A stretch of DNA of 64,000 nt, from positions 28,814-92,813 of the forward strand of contig CBDEUL010000003.1 in NCBI GenBank assembly GCA_965243265.1. The letters are read 5' to 3'. Shown piece after piece: positions 17,656 to 26,083 of this stretch. Position 1 is the first letter of the stretch, and each line of letters opens with the position of its first letter. Source of the DNA: Flavicella sp965243265 (GTDB lineage: Bacteria; Bacteroidota; Bacteroidia; Flavobacteriales; Flavobacteriaceae). A program made the translations under genes and the position numbers. The notes under the pieces were generated by a model that ran no database searches, was not told the origin of the DNA, and saw only the letters and a program-made list of their open reading frames with translations.

Positions 17656-17961
17656 TCTTTTTGCAAATCAGTTTTTATTTTTATAAGGTTCTAAAATACA
17701 GTTATTTTATTTATTCATTTTACGGTTTTCCTCATTTCTTTCGGGCGTTGGCTAAAAACAGCTCTTTTGGTTTTTTCAGCGTTGGCTTTTGTGTCGGCAA
17801 AAAACCAAATGTGCTGTTTGTGCGGCTGGTTTCAGCTTGCTTACAACTTGTTATATCCTAACTAAAGGTGCGTTTATCCCATTTTATTTTCCGGATAAAC
17901 GCACCTTTAGCGTTTGTTTAGGTGCTTTTTAAATCAATTTTGTGTCCGTTTAATTAAGGTG
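17656..17961. repeat. Right end of the island: GCTTACAAC end and 18-bp perfect palindrome
   Basis: This 306-nt gap holds the presumed promoter of the four-gene operon next to its ATG. It also holds GCGTTGGC-type motifs (about 17747-17800) and the cassette end GCTTACAAC (17839-17847). A perfect inverted repeat follows, CTAAAGGTGCGTTTATCC (17862-17879) with its complement at 17893-17910 and a 13-base loop. Its core GGTGCGTTTATCC resembles the palindrome at 41167-41179. Short AGGTGC repeats follow. The hairpin also lies 3' of the MscS-type gene and could end its transcript. I see no gene here. Confidence 0.65.
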
Positions 17962-20430
17962 CTATTGAAATTTATTTGAGTCTTTAGGTTTAGAGCTGCT
18001 GTGTGGCATGCTCTTAAGATGAATGTCTTGCTGTGGAAAAGGTATTTCAATACCATGTTCTTTGAACTTATTATAGATAGAGATAGATACATTACTTCTT
18101 GCACTTAAACCATTTTCATTGTGTACCCAAAAACGTAGTTTAAAATTTAAGGAGTATTCTCCAAAATCATTAAGCAGTGGTAATGGTGGTGGCGATTTTA
18201 ATACAGTATCGTTTTCTAAAGCAGCTTCAGATAATATTTTAAGAACCTTATTTGGATTAGCGTTGTAGGTAGTTCCAATTTTAATTTCTAATCTTTTTAT
18301 ACTATCTGAGAGTGTCCAGTTGATTAGGTTGTTTGAGATAAGGTTGTTGTTGGGTACTACTACTTCGGCTCCATCAAAAGTACTGATGTTGGAAGAACGA
18401 ACACCAATTCTATTTACAGTACCTAATAGATTGTCTACCTCAACAGTATCACCAGGTAAGATAGGGCGTTCAAAAACAAGGATCAATCCAGATACAAAGT
18501 TTGAAATTACTGTTTGTAGCCCAAAACCAATACCTAATCCAAGTGCTCCAGCCATTAGGTTAAATTTACTCAAGTCGATTCCTAAAGAGGAAAGGGCAAG
18601 CATAATTCCAAAAGCAAAGATGAAATACCTGATAACTAATGAAATTGCAGCAGGAACTCCTTTAGGAAGTGATATGATATTAAAGAGAGTAGTATCGTCT
18701 CCAAAAGCAAACGAAATTAATTTGGTGATAATATAAGAGACTGTTAAGATTAAAAGAAAACTAAGGATAGATCCAATAGTAAAAGTTACATCTCCAACAG
18801 TATAAGCTTCGGTTAATACATCATTTAAAAATTGATTGATGTATTGAAAAACATCTACCATTTTAAGGAAAAGTATAATTCCTAGACCTACCATTACTAT
18901 TCGAATAGTTTTGAAAGCTCTTTTTAGAATTTTTCTTTTCGTTTTTGTACTGGATACTTCTTTTTTACTGTAATGCTTGTGAACAATTAAAATAGTTGCA
19001 CTTTTTGTAATTAATAAGAGGTAATAAAAAATCATTACAATAACTCCACTTCGAGTACATATCTTAAGAGTGGTTTCTGTAAGGTTGGTGTATCCTAATA
19101 TATTTGATATAATAGAAATGCTACACAATATATATAGTATAGGTGCTGCTTTTATAATATACCTACTAAAGTATCCGATGTTTAAAGATTTTGCCTTTTT
19201 GGGTGTAGGGATAATAAGGTATGTGGTAATAAAAACAAATACAGCCATTAGGAGTAAATACAATTTATATTGTCCAATGGTAAGCCATAGATATGTTTTT
19301 GTAAGGTCTATAAAATAAAAAAGTACCACAAAGAACAATACTTTTTTATAGAGCTCTCTGATATTCGATTGAATTAGGGGAGTAATAATCAGTAGGGCTA
19401 GTAGTGATAAAGTATCATCAAAAAGCTTTGGGGTGTTTATAAATGTATATTTAGCGGCTAAAAAAGACAGGAATAATATAATTGATAGAGAGAAGTTCTG
19501 AAGGTTGTTTTTTGCTTTGACCGTTTCTGAACTGGTATCGTAAATTTTACTTTTCAGAAGTTGTCTTTTTAGGTATAAAATAATTAAAGCAATACATGCT
19601 ACAATGATTAAATACAAATTTAAGTTCTCTTCGCTGGTTTTTATTAACTTAATGAGGTCTGTTAAGTTTTTAGAAAGTGACTCAGAGTTTTCTTTTCTTA
19701 TTTTTTCATCTTCATTCGGTTCGAAAGAGAATTTCCAAATAGGGTCATGTCTTAAATATAAAAGATCATAAACCTCAGAGTTTTTAAGTTCATTTAGTTG
19801 AACAATAACATCTTTTGAGTCGACAATTTGTAGGCTAACTTTAGATTCTAATTTTAAAAGGGCATTGTTTTCTGTTGAAATAGTAGCTTCTAATTTTGTT
19901 ATTTCATTTAAAACTAGGTTTACACTCTTTAAAATTTCAATAGGAATTTTTTTCTCTTTAGCATTGTCATATGTTAGTTCCCATGTTTTTTTATTAAAAC
20001 TAACTTTATCTGCCAATGCAGTGTTTTTCTTGGCATGTTTGTTTATGGTATTTTGCCAATCATTTAAAAAATCTATATATCCACTCCATTTTTTTAGTAA
20101 AATATTTACTTTGAGTCTGTTAGGGTGTGCTTTTATGAAATTTTCAGTACTCTTTTTTTGATCTCTTATAAAGTTAGAATAGGGAGGTAGTAAAGAATCT
20201 ATTTCTATAATAACTCCTTTTTGTTCTAACGTTTTATAAGCTGTTTTTATACTTTCTTTGGCTTCCTCTATTTGATCAATAATATTGATGGTAGGTATTA
20301 GTTTCGGCTTTTCAACGTTTGTTGAGTCGGCAGTTTTTAAAACCTTATTTTCTTGTGAAAAAGAAGTATTTACATTGAGTACGATTGCTAGTACAACAAG
20401 TTTGATACAAATAGAGCTAATAATCTTCAT
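17962..20430 (-). CDS. MscS-family mechanosensitive channel with large periplasmic domain
   Basis: An 822-residue inner-membrane channel that releases solutes on hypo-osmotic shock. It has a signal peptide, a coiled-coil periplasmic region (about 40-265), about eight extra membrane helices, then the MscS core. The pore-lining helix is rich in Gly/Ala (LMAGALGLGIGFGLQTVISN), followed by the beta domain (FERPILPGDTVEV, VVPNNNLISN). The layout resembles the long MscK/MscM class. DUF418 lies 14 nt upstream on the same strand, so the two are likely co-transcribed. It forms the core-genome edge of the accessory island. Confidence 0.88.
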   Translation of the reverse strand: MKIISSICIKLVVLAIVLNVNTSFSQENKVLKTADSTNVEKPKLIPTINIIDQIEEAKESIKTAYKTLEQKGVIIEIDSLLPPYSNFIRDQKKSTENFIKAHPNRLKVNILLKKWSGYIDFLNDWQNTINKHAKKNTALADKVSFNKKTWELTYDNAKEKKIPIEILKSVNLVLNEITKLEATISTENNALLKLESKVSLQIVDSKDVIVQLNELKNSEVYDLLYLRHDPIWKFSFEPNEDEKIRKENSESLSKNLTDLIKLIKTSEENLNLYLIIVACIALIILYLKRQLLKSKIYDTSSETVKAKNNLQNFSLSIILFLSFLAAKYTFINTPKLFDDTLSLLALLIITPLIQSNIRELYKKVLFFVVLFYFIDLTKTYLWLTIGQYKLYLLLMAVFVFITTYLIIPTPKKAKSLNIGYFSRYIIKAAPILYILCSISIISNILGYTNLTETTLKICTRSGVIVMIFYYLLLITKSATILIVHKHYSKKEVSSTKTKRKILKRAFKTIRIVMVGLGIILFLKMVDVFQYINQFLNDVLTEAYTVGDVTFTIGSILSFLLILTVSYIITKLISFAFGDDTTLFNIISLPKGVPAAISLVIRYFIFAFGIMLALSSLGIDLSKFNLMAGALGLGIGFGLQTVISNFVSGLILVFERPILPGDTVEVDNLLGTVNRIGVRSSNISTFDGAEVVVPNNNLISNNLINWTLSDSIKRLEIKIGTTYNANPNKVLKILSEAALENDTVLKSPPPLPLLNDFGEYSLNFKLRFWVHNENGLSARSNVSISIYNKFKEHGIEIPFPQQDIHLKSMPHSSSKPKDSNKFQ

Positions 20431-20444
20431 AATTTGGGACTCAA

Positions 20445-21656
20445 TTATTTTTTAATAGGAAGCCATTTTTTCAAGGTAGCACATCTCCAAATCCATTCAA
20501 TAGGACCAAATTTATAGTATATAAACCATAAGTTACTATACAAAAGTTGAAGGGTTAGCATTGTTGCTCCGATATAATATATAGATTCTAATGAAAGCAA
20601 TCCAAAATATTCAAAAAGGTTTACAAAAGGGTAAAAGATAAAAATACCAAGTACTGTTTGACCTACGTATGATGTTAGTGACATACGACCGTAGTTTTTT
20701 AACCATGTGAATAGATAAAATTTTGGAAACTTATTTACCAATATGGCTAAAAAGCAGATGTAAAATAAACTTAGGTTTATTTGTCCAATTTCGTGTACTA
20801 ATCTAGAAAGAACATCTCCCCAGTTTTTTGAAAACTCAGCAGGGCCTCCTTTTAATTGCATAGAAATAGCAGTAAAACTAACTCCTATAATTGAAAAGAT
20901 AAGTGCATTTTTCCATTTCAAGGCTCCTTTAGTAAAAAACTGAATGTTATACAGGTAAGATCCTAAAAAGAATAAACCTAAAATTTTAAAAGGTCTTCCT
21001 GAAGGAATAAAATCATACCAACGCCACATTAAGTTGTGTAAGTTTGTTTGAATTGCAGTAAGAAAGTTTTCCGATCGAAATCCGGCAACAACCATTTCCG
21101 GAGTCATATCTGGGTATGTTTTTAAGGCCGTCTTTTTTATTTCTATAAGCTCTGTAGAGAAAGTGTACATGTACACAATGTCTAAAACAACAGGGATAAA
21201 ATAAAAGATAAGTGCATAGGGTAATAGTTTAGATGGTGGTGTTTTTCTAAGTGCTAGCAATACCATTCCTACTAAAGCATAGAGAGTTAAAATATCTCCA
21301 GACCAAAAGGTAGCATGAATAAAACCAATACATAAAAGTAAAATCATACGTCTAAAATACATAGGGGCAAAGGCAGGATTGTCTTTGTTTTTGCTCACTT
21401 GCATGTAAAATCCAATACCAAAAAGAATAGAGAATATGGTATAGAACTTAGTATCTATAAAGAATTTTAAAAAATCGTAAATAAGAAAATCCGTTTCAAA
21501 GTTTCCGATATTTTTTATTTTATCAAAGGATAAAAATTTGAATCCACTCCAGCTTAAAATATTGGCAAAAAGAATTCCAGATAAGGCAAAGCCTCTTAAA
21601 ACATCAAGGAATACAATTCTATCTTTAGCGGCAGTTGGTTGTGGTGCTTGTGACAT
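20445..21656 (-). CDS. DUF418 / YeiB-like membrane protein
   Basis: A 403-residue polytopic membrane protein. The start RIVFLDVLRGFALSGILFANIL and the DUF418 C-terminal region (SYVGQTVLGIFIFYPF, then GPIEWIWRCATLKKW) define the family. About ten hydrophobic segments are visible. The N-terminal LDxLRG pattern is shared with acyltransferase-3-like proteins. The biochemical role of DUF418 proteins is not settled. It ends 14 nt before the mechanosensitive channel gene, so they probably share a transcript. Confidence 0.85.
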   Translation of the reverse strand: MSQAPQPTAAKDRIVFLDVLRGFALSGILFANILSWSGFKFLSFDKIKNIGNFETDFLIYDFLKFFIDTKFYTIFSILFGIGFYMQVSKNKDNPAFAPMYFRRMILLLCIGFIHATFWSGDILTLYALVGMVLLALRKTPPSKLLPYALIFYFIPVVLDIVYMYTFSTELIEIKKTALKTYPDMTPEMVVAGFRSENFLTAIQTNLHNLMWRWYDFIPSGRPFKILGLFFLGSYLYNIQFFTKGALKWKNALIFSIIGVSFTAISMQLKGGPAEFSKNWGDVLSRLVHEIGQINLSLFYICFLAILVNKFPKFYLFTWLKNYGRMSLTSYVGQTVLGIFIFYPFVNLFEYFGLLSLESIYYIGATMLTLQLLYSNLWFIYYKFGPIEWIWRCATLKKWLPIKK

Positions 21657-21780
21657 GTATATGTATAGTAAATTAAATTTAGTAATGAGGGAACTAAGAT
21701 ATAGTTTTTGTTGGTTATAAAAAACTCACTTTAGTCCCTGTTTCTTTAATTGGAAAGGGTAAATGAGAGGTTGTTATTTT

Positions 21781-22152
21781 TTAAACGTGTTGGTCTATTA
21801 ATATAGGGTTTCCGTCAGGGTCTATTAAAATTATATTGGCAGGTCCAGAAGTGTTTTTATCAATCGGTTTGCTAACAGGTATTCCTTGGTTCATAAGGTG
21901 CTCTTGTATTGTTCTAATATCTTCAAAGGACTCAAGAGTATTTGCATTTTCGTCCCACCCAGGGTTAAAGGTTAGTATGTTTTTGTCGAACATTTTTTCA
22001 AAAAGACCGATTAACGTTTTGTCGTTTTTAAGTATCAAATATTTTTGTTCTATAGAGCCAGCAAAGACTGAAAAGCCTAATTTTTCATAAAATTCTTTTG
22101 ATACTTGAATATTTTGAACATTTAAGCTTACTGAGAAAGCACCTAATTCCAT
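21781..22152 (-). CDS. VOC-family protein (glyoxalase/bleomycin-resistance fold)
   Basis: A 123-residue single VOC module made of two beta-alpha-beta-beta-beta units: SVSLNVQNIQVSKEFYEKLGF opens the first, and GPANIILIDPDGNPILIDQH closes the second. These small proteins bind a metal and act as lyases, dioxygenases or resistance proteins; the substrate cannot be told. It stands alone between the DUF418 gene and the arsenic operon. Another VOC protein occurs at 29199-29540 and is not closely similar. Confidence 0.8.
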   Translation of the reverse strand: MELGAFSVSLNVQNIQVSKEFYEKLGFSVFAGSIEQKYLILKNDKTLIGLFEKMFDKNILTFNPGWDENANTLESFEDIRTIQEHLMNQGIPVSKPIDKNTSGPANIILIDPDGNPILIDQHV

Positions 22153-22180
22153 ATCGTGTTGTAGTTTAAAGTTATATAAA

Positions 22181-22218
22181 AACCTGTCTTTTGAATTTAA
22201 AAATTTGAAAGACAGGTT
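22181..22218 (-). terminator. Terminator of the ars operon
   Basis: Inverted repeat AACCTGTCTTT (22181-22191) and AAAGACAGGTT (22208-22218). On the minus strand it is followed by TTTTATATAAC. It lies 57 nt past the acr3 stop and also works towards the plus strand (GTTTTTA). Confidence 0.75.
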
Positions 22219-22275
22219 GTTTTTAAAGATATGAAATTTAGAGTTTACTACAGTGTCTATTTTGTAGTAAAGTAT

Positions 22276-23319
22276 CTAGCTTTTGAAGTAGTATTTTTTT
22301 CGAAGCCAAAAAGCAACTTTTACAAGTAAAATAAGTGCTGGAACTTCTACAAGAGGGCCAATAACACCTGTAAATGCTTGTCCCGAATTTAAACCAAAAA
22401 CAGCAATAGCAACTGCAATTGCTAGTTCAAAATTATTACCTGCAGCTGTAAATGAAATAGCTGCATTTTTATCATAGTCTGCTCCCATTGCCTTGCTAAA
22501 AAAGAAACCAATAAAAAACATTAATGCAAAATAGATAAGCAATGGTACTGCAATAATAAGTACGTCCATTGGTATTTTAATAATCAATTCTCCTTTTAAA
22601 GAAAACATGATAACAATTGTAAATAATAAGGCTATGAGTGTTAAGGGTGATATGGTTGGAATATATTTGGTGGTGTACCAATGTTCTCCTTTTAGTTTTA
22701 CAAGAATCAGTCTGCTCAAAATTCCTAGTAAAAAGGGGATTCCTAAATAAATAGCGACACTTTCTGCAATGGTAGCTATAGAAATGTCTATAATAGCACC
22801 TTCAAAACCAAAATAAGGAGGCAATACAGTAATAAAAATCCAAGCATAAAAACTATAAGCAAATACTTGAAAAATACTGTTAAGTGCTACTAAGGCAGCT
22901 CCATATTCGCTACTTCCTTCTGCGAGGTCATTCCAAACCAATACCATTGCAATACAACGTGCCAATCCAATAAGTATAAGCCCTACCATATACTCAGGGT
23001 AATCCCTTAGGAAGAGGATGGCAAGTACAAACATTAATAAAGGACCAATAATCCAATTAAGAACGAGCGATATTGAAAGGATTTTTGTGTTTTTAAAAAC
23101 ATTGGGGAGCAAAGCGTAATTTACTTTAGCCAATGGAGGGTACATCATTACAATAAGCCCAATAGCAATAGGAATATTAGTGGTTCCCTTGTTAAAGGAA
23201 TTGATGAGGTTTGGAAAATTGGGAACAAAGTAACCAATTCCTATACCTATAGCCATCGCTGTAAAAATCCATAAGGTTAGATAGCTATCTAAAAAATTTA
23301 GTTTCTTTTTTGAGCTCAT
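22276..23319 (-). CDS. acr3: Arsenite efflux transporter ACR3
   Basis: A 347-residue ten-helix carrier of the ACR3/BASS type that expels As(III). Family motifs: YFVPNFPNLINSFNKGTTNIPIAIGLIVMMYPPLAKV near the N-terminus (positions about 29-65), GLARCIAMVLVWNDLA (about 117-132) with the functionally important Cys, and FTAAGNNFELAIAVA (about 289-303). Its ATG overlaps the stop of the arsenate-reductase gene as ATGA, so translation is coupled. It is the last gene of arsR-DUF6428-arsC-acr3. Confidence 0.92.
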   Translation of the reverse strand: MSSKKKLNFLDSYLTLWIFTAMAIGIGIGYFVPNFPNLINSFNKGTTNIPIAIGLIVMMYPPLAKVNYALLPNVFKNTKILSISLVLNWIIGPLLMFVLAILFLRDYPEYMVGLILIGLARCIAMVLVWNDLAEGSSEYGAALVALNSIFQVFAYSFYAWIFITVLPPYFGFEGAIIDISIATIAESVAIYLGIPFLLGILSRLILVKLKGEHWYTTKYIPTISPLTLIALLFTIVIMFSLKGELIIKIPMDVLIIAVPLLIYFALMFFIGFFFSKAMGADYDKNAAISFTAAGNNFELAIAVAIAVFGLNSGQAFTGVIGPLVEVPALILLVKVAFWLRKKYYFKS

Positions 23320-23948
23320 GATTGTACGTTAATTTGTGAAAAAACATAGTATAATTCTGTAGCAATTTGTTTGCTTCGTTCGTCATATTTTTCGGCTTGT
23401 TGAGGTGTGTTATCAAAAGCTTTAGGGTCTTCAAAAGTAATTGGAATTCTTTTTTCAGCCCCAGGAATAAAAGGACACCCTTGGTCTGCACTAGAGCAAG
23501 TAAGTATTGCTGCAAAATTGTTTTCAGGGTTAAAAGGGTCATCATATTTTTTAGAAAAACCAATAACAGGGTGACTATCCGTATTGTATGCAATACTATA
23601 AATAGGGTTGGTGCCTTCTGAAAGGGTATCTACTTTAAAACCAGTATTTTTTAATGTTTTGGCAACTACAGGAAAAAGAGCTGTTGCTTCAGTTCCTCCA
23701 GAATAGGTAAATACATTTTTAATATCAAAGTAAGCAGCTATTGTTTGTGCCCATATTTGCGACAAGTGACTTCTACGTGAATTGTGAGTACAAATAAAAT
23801 TTAAATTGATGTTTGAATTAGCAGTAACTTTTTCTTGAATGTATTCTATAAGAGGGTTCAGAATTTCTTTACGTTCATTGCTTATAGATGAACTGTTTAA
23901 AGAATTAATTACAGTGTTTATTTCTGAAAATAAAGATGTTTTCGACAT
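23316..23948 (-). CDS. arsC: Arsenate reductase / low-molecular-weight tyrosine-phosphatase-like protein
   Basis: A 210-residue protein of the LMW-PTP fold. The P-loop is CTHNSRRSHLSQ (about residues 49-60), following the Bacteroidota variant CTxNSRRS. Further cysteines that could relay the disulfide are in AAILTCSSADQGCPFIPGAEKR (about 149-170), as in thioredoxin-coupled arsenate reductases. Its position between DUF6428 and acr3 supports reduction of As(V) to As(III) before export. Confidence 0.85.
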   Translation of the reverse strand: MSKTSLFSEINTVINSLNSSSISNERKEILNPLIEYIQEKVTANSNINLNFICTHNSRRSHLSQIWAQTIAAYFDIKNVFTYSGGTEATALFPVVAKTLKNTGFKVDTLSEGTNPIYSIAYNTDSHPVIGFSKKYDDPFNPENNFAAILTCSSADQGCPFIPGAEKRIPITFEDPKAFDNTPQQAEKYDERSKQIATELYYVFSQINVQS

Positions 23949-23963
23949 TTTTTGAGTGTTTAA

Positions 23964-24428
23964 TTAACAGCATCCAGAGTTAGGAGTACATGTATTCTGT
24001 TGGATGTTAGAAATTTTTATTCTTGGTTTTTCTTCTGGAATTCCACAATTGTCTTTAGCTAAGCAGTCTGTCAATTTTGTGGTTAATAAAAAGTTTTTTC
24101 CATCAAAGTCTAATCCATATTTACCAATAGTAGTGTCTTGGTATTCTACTTCAATTTCTAGATCGTTTAATTTTAAAACTTTTTCTGATAATTCTATAAT
24201 ATCAATAAGTTTTTCGGGATGTAATCTATGGTCGTAGTCGTTTGCATTCCATAATTGAAAATTGATAACTTCTTCATCTCTTAAAGTACCTCCACAATCA
24301 ATAAATTTTTTAGAGATTTGACCAATTTCAGTAACATGAAAATGATTAGGGACTAATGTACCATTAGGTAATTGAAAAGCTATTTCGTTCAAGCTTTTAA
24401 GGGTTTGTTTAACTTCTGATAGTTTCAT
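23964..24428 (-). CDS. DUF6428 family protein of the ars operon
   Basis: A 154-residue protein that recurs in Bacteroidota ars operons between arsR and arsC. The visible pattern includes FQLPNGTLVPNHFHVTEIG, with a conserved HFH, and a Cys-rich end (KDNCGIPEEKPR, then NTCTPNSGCC). Those cysteines could bind arsenite or another thiophilic metal, which is an inference from composition and context. The gene is 21 nt after arsR and 15 nt before arsC. Confidence 0.75.
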   Translation of the reverse strand: MKLSEVKQTLKSLNEIAFQLPNGTLVPNHFHVTEIGQISKKFIDCGGTLRDEEVINFQLWNANDYDHRLHPEKLIDIIELSEKVLKLNDLEIEVEYQDTTIGKYGLDFDGKNFLLTTKLTDCLAKDNCGIPEEKPRIKISNIQQNTCTPNSGCC

Positions 24429-24449
24429 GATTTAATTTGTTTTGTATGT

Positions 24450-24782
24450 TTAACAACAAGTGTTTTTTAAATTATTGTCTAGGTTGATAAAGTTAGAGAC
24501 TGTAGTTTTCATCGCATTCCAGTTTTCTTTATGAATACAATAGCAAACACTAGTACCATCTATAGTTCCTTGAATTAAACCTAAGTTTTTAAGTTCTTTT
24601 AGATGTTGAGAAATGGTAGGTTGTGCAAGTCCAATTTCAGCAACTAAATCTCCACATACACAAGCATCTATTTTAAATAAATATTGTAGAATAGCTACTC
24701 TAGCAGGGTGACCAAAGGCTTTTAAAAATGAAGCTATTTGATTTTGTTCAAGGGTAAATTTTTCTGTTTTTGTGACTCCCAT
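24450..24782 (-). CDS. arsR: ArsR-family metalloregulator
   Basis: A 110-residue winged-helix repressor. FLKAFGHPARVAILQYLF opens the HTH domain, and the metal-binding ACVCGDLV (about residues 39-46) has the classic CxC of ArsR/SmtB alpha-3 sites. The recognition helix LAQPTISQHLKELKNLGLI follows. The C-terminus ends in CC, which may add a ligand. It heads the arsenic operon and probably represses its own promoter until As(III) binds; a matching palindrome lies at 24801-24816. Confidence 0.9.
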   Translation of the reverse strand: MGVTKTEKFTLEQNQIASFLKAFGHPARVAILQYLFKIDACVCGDLVAEIGLAQPTISQHLKELKNLGLIQGTIDGTSVCYCIHKENWNAMKTTVSNFINLDNNLKNTCC

Positions 24783-24800
24783 TGTATCTTGTATTTGTTT

Positions 24801-24816
24801 ATTGCAATGTTACGAT
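24801..24816. promoter_or_regulatory. Candidate ArsR operator
   Basis: ATTGCAATGTTACGAT is an imperfect palindrome (12 of 16 positions symmetric) 19 nt upstream of the arsR ATG. Its AT-rich half-sites and spacing resemble ArsR/SmtB operators. The assignment rests on position and symmetry only. Confidence 0.45.
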
Positions 24817-24854
24817 TAATATTGAGAATAAGTCTTAAAAAGTAAAAAAAACTA

Positions 24855-25904
24855 TTATTTTTTTTGAGCTACAATAATATCTCGTTTGATAGACTTGTCT
24901 ACCATATGTTCAAATTGATTGTAAGGAGCTTCTGTAAAAACATGAAAGCTATGATTTAGAAAAATCTGTTCAAGTTTTTTCCTAGAGACAACAAATGAAT
25001 TCCAAGCAATAACAACGGTTCCTCCTTTTTTTAGGGTTAGTTGCCATTCAGGTAAGCATTGATTCAATAATTCAGAAGGATTTCTAGTAATTGAATTGGA
25101 ATTATTACTGGTTGTGTTTCCATGTGCAACCCCATATGGAAGGTCTCCAATGATAAGATGAAATTCTTCTTTTTTGAAATATTTAGATGTCTTTAAAGTG
25201 TTTCCGTTAACAAGGGTTAGTTTTCTTTGAGTTTCTTTAGATTTAAATTCAATTTTGTTTTTAGCATATGAAAATTCATGAGCATATACAGCTTCAGACT
25301 TGTTTTTTCCATACACTTTTTTGGTATTAGAAAGGTGTTTGTAACGTTCTTTTTCAAGATATTTTTTAAAAAATACAGTAGTATCGTGTACAGAGTTTTT
25401 TTCAATTTCTACACCAGTTACATCAAATCCATAGACGGTTCCTTCAAAAAGGGTAGTTCCTTTCCCAGCCACAGGGTCTAATAAATGAATTGTATCCGAA
25501 TAATTAAAATTACTAGAGAGTAAAGCAACATTAATCATCATTTTAGTAAACAATTCGTTTGTTTTCCCTGCATATTTTTGAATAGAACTTATTTTAGGAT
25601 CAATGAGTTCATAATTCAGTTTCTGGATAGGGTAAAGGTATGTGTCATCAGATAGTAAGTGACGTTTAAAGAGAGCGAAAACAAAAGAAAGTTTAGAAAG
25701 GATCTCCAAATCAGAAGGGGTGATTTCTTTTTTTGTGTGGAGCTCTAAATATCTGATATTATTAATGTTGGTGATTTCAATTTTTTCACAATTAGATGCT
25801 AGTTTTCGGCTTGCAATCTTGAGTTCTGCCAGGGCTAATTCTCCAGATAAATTATAGTACACCCTGTTGTGACCAGGGTTTTGTAGTATTAAATAGCTGT
25901 GCAT
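24855..25904 (-). CDS. TRM11-like SAM-dependent RNA/DNA methyltransferase
   Basis: A 349-residue protein counted from ATG 25902-25904; a longer frame starts at 25934 but the family-like MHSYLILQNPGHNRV begins here. The N-terminal half resembles a THUMP-like module. The C-terminal Rossmann fold has LLDPVAGKGTTLFEGTVYGFDVTGVEIEKN (SAM motif) and the catalytic motif IIGDLPYGV, an NPPY variant (DLPY) found in guanine-N2 methyltransferases of the Trm11/RlmL group. The substrate, probably tRNA, is inferred. It lies alone downstream of the ars promoter. Confidence 0.72.
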   Translation of the reverse strand: MHSYLILQNPGHNRVYYNLSGELALAELKIASRKLASNCEKIEITNINNIRYLELHTKKEITPSDLEILSKLSFVFALFKRHLLSDDTYLYPIQKLNYELIDPKISSIQKYAGKTNELFTKMMINVALLSSNFNYSDTIHLLDPVAGKGTTLFEGTVYGFDVTGVEIEKNSVHDTTVFFKKYLEKERYKHLSNTKKVYGKNKSEAVYAHEFSYAKNKIEFKSKETQRKLTLVNGNTLKTSKYFKKEEFHLIIGDLPYGVAHGNTTSNNSNSITRNPSELLNQCLPEWQLTLKKGGTVVIAWNSFVVSRKKLEQIFLNHSFHVFTEAPYNQFEHMVDKSIKRDIIVAQKK

Positions 25905-26048
25905 AAAAAAAATATTTCGTTTGGATTTTAACAAGACACAAAAAAATGGATTCCGTGTTTTTTGTTTTTCGGCGACGAATATAATTTTTTTTAAGATTTT
26001 AAAAAAAATAAAGTAACGATGGGGAAAAGACGAAGTAGGGATAAAATA

Positions 26049-26078
26049 AAAAGCGTTTATTAAGTAATAAACGCTTTT
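26049..26078 (-). terminator. Rho-independent terminator
   Basis: Perfect 13-bp stem AAAAGCGTTTATT / AATAAACGCTTTT with a 4-base loop and a T-rich tail on the minus strand. It lies 5 nt past the stop of the outer membrane protein gene at 26084. Confidence 0.85.
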
Positions 26079-26083
26079 CTAAT

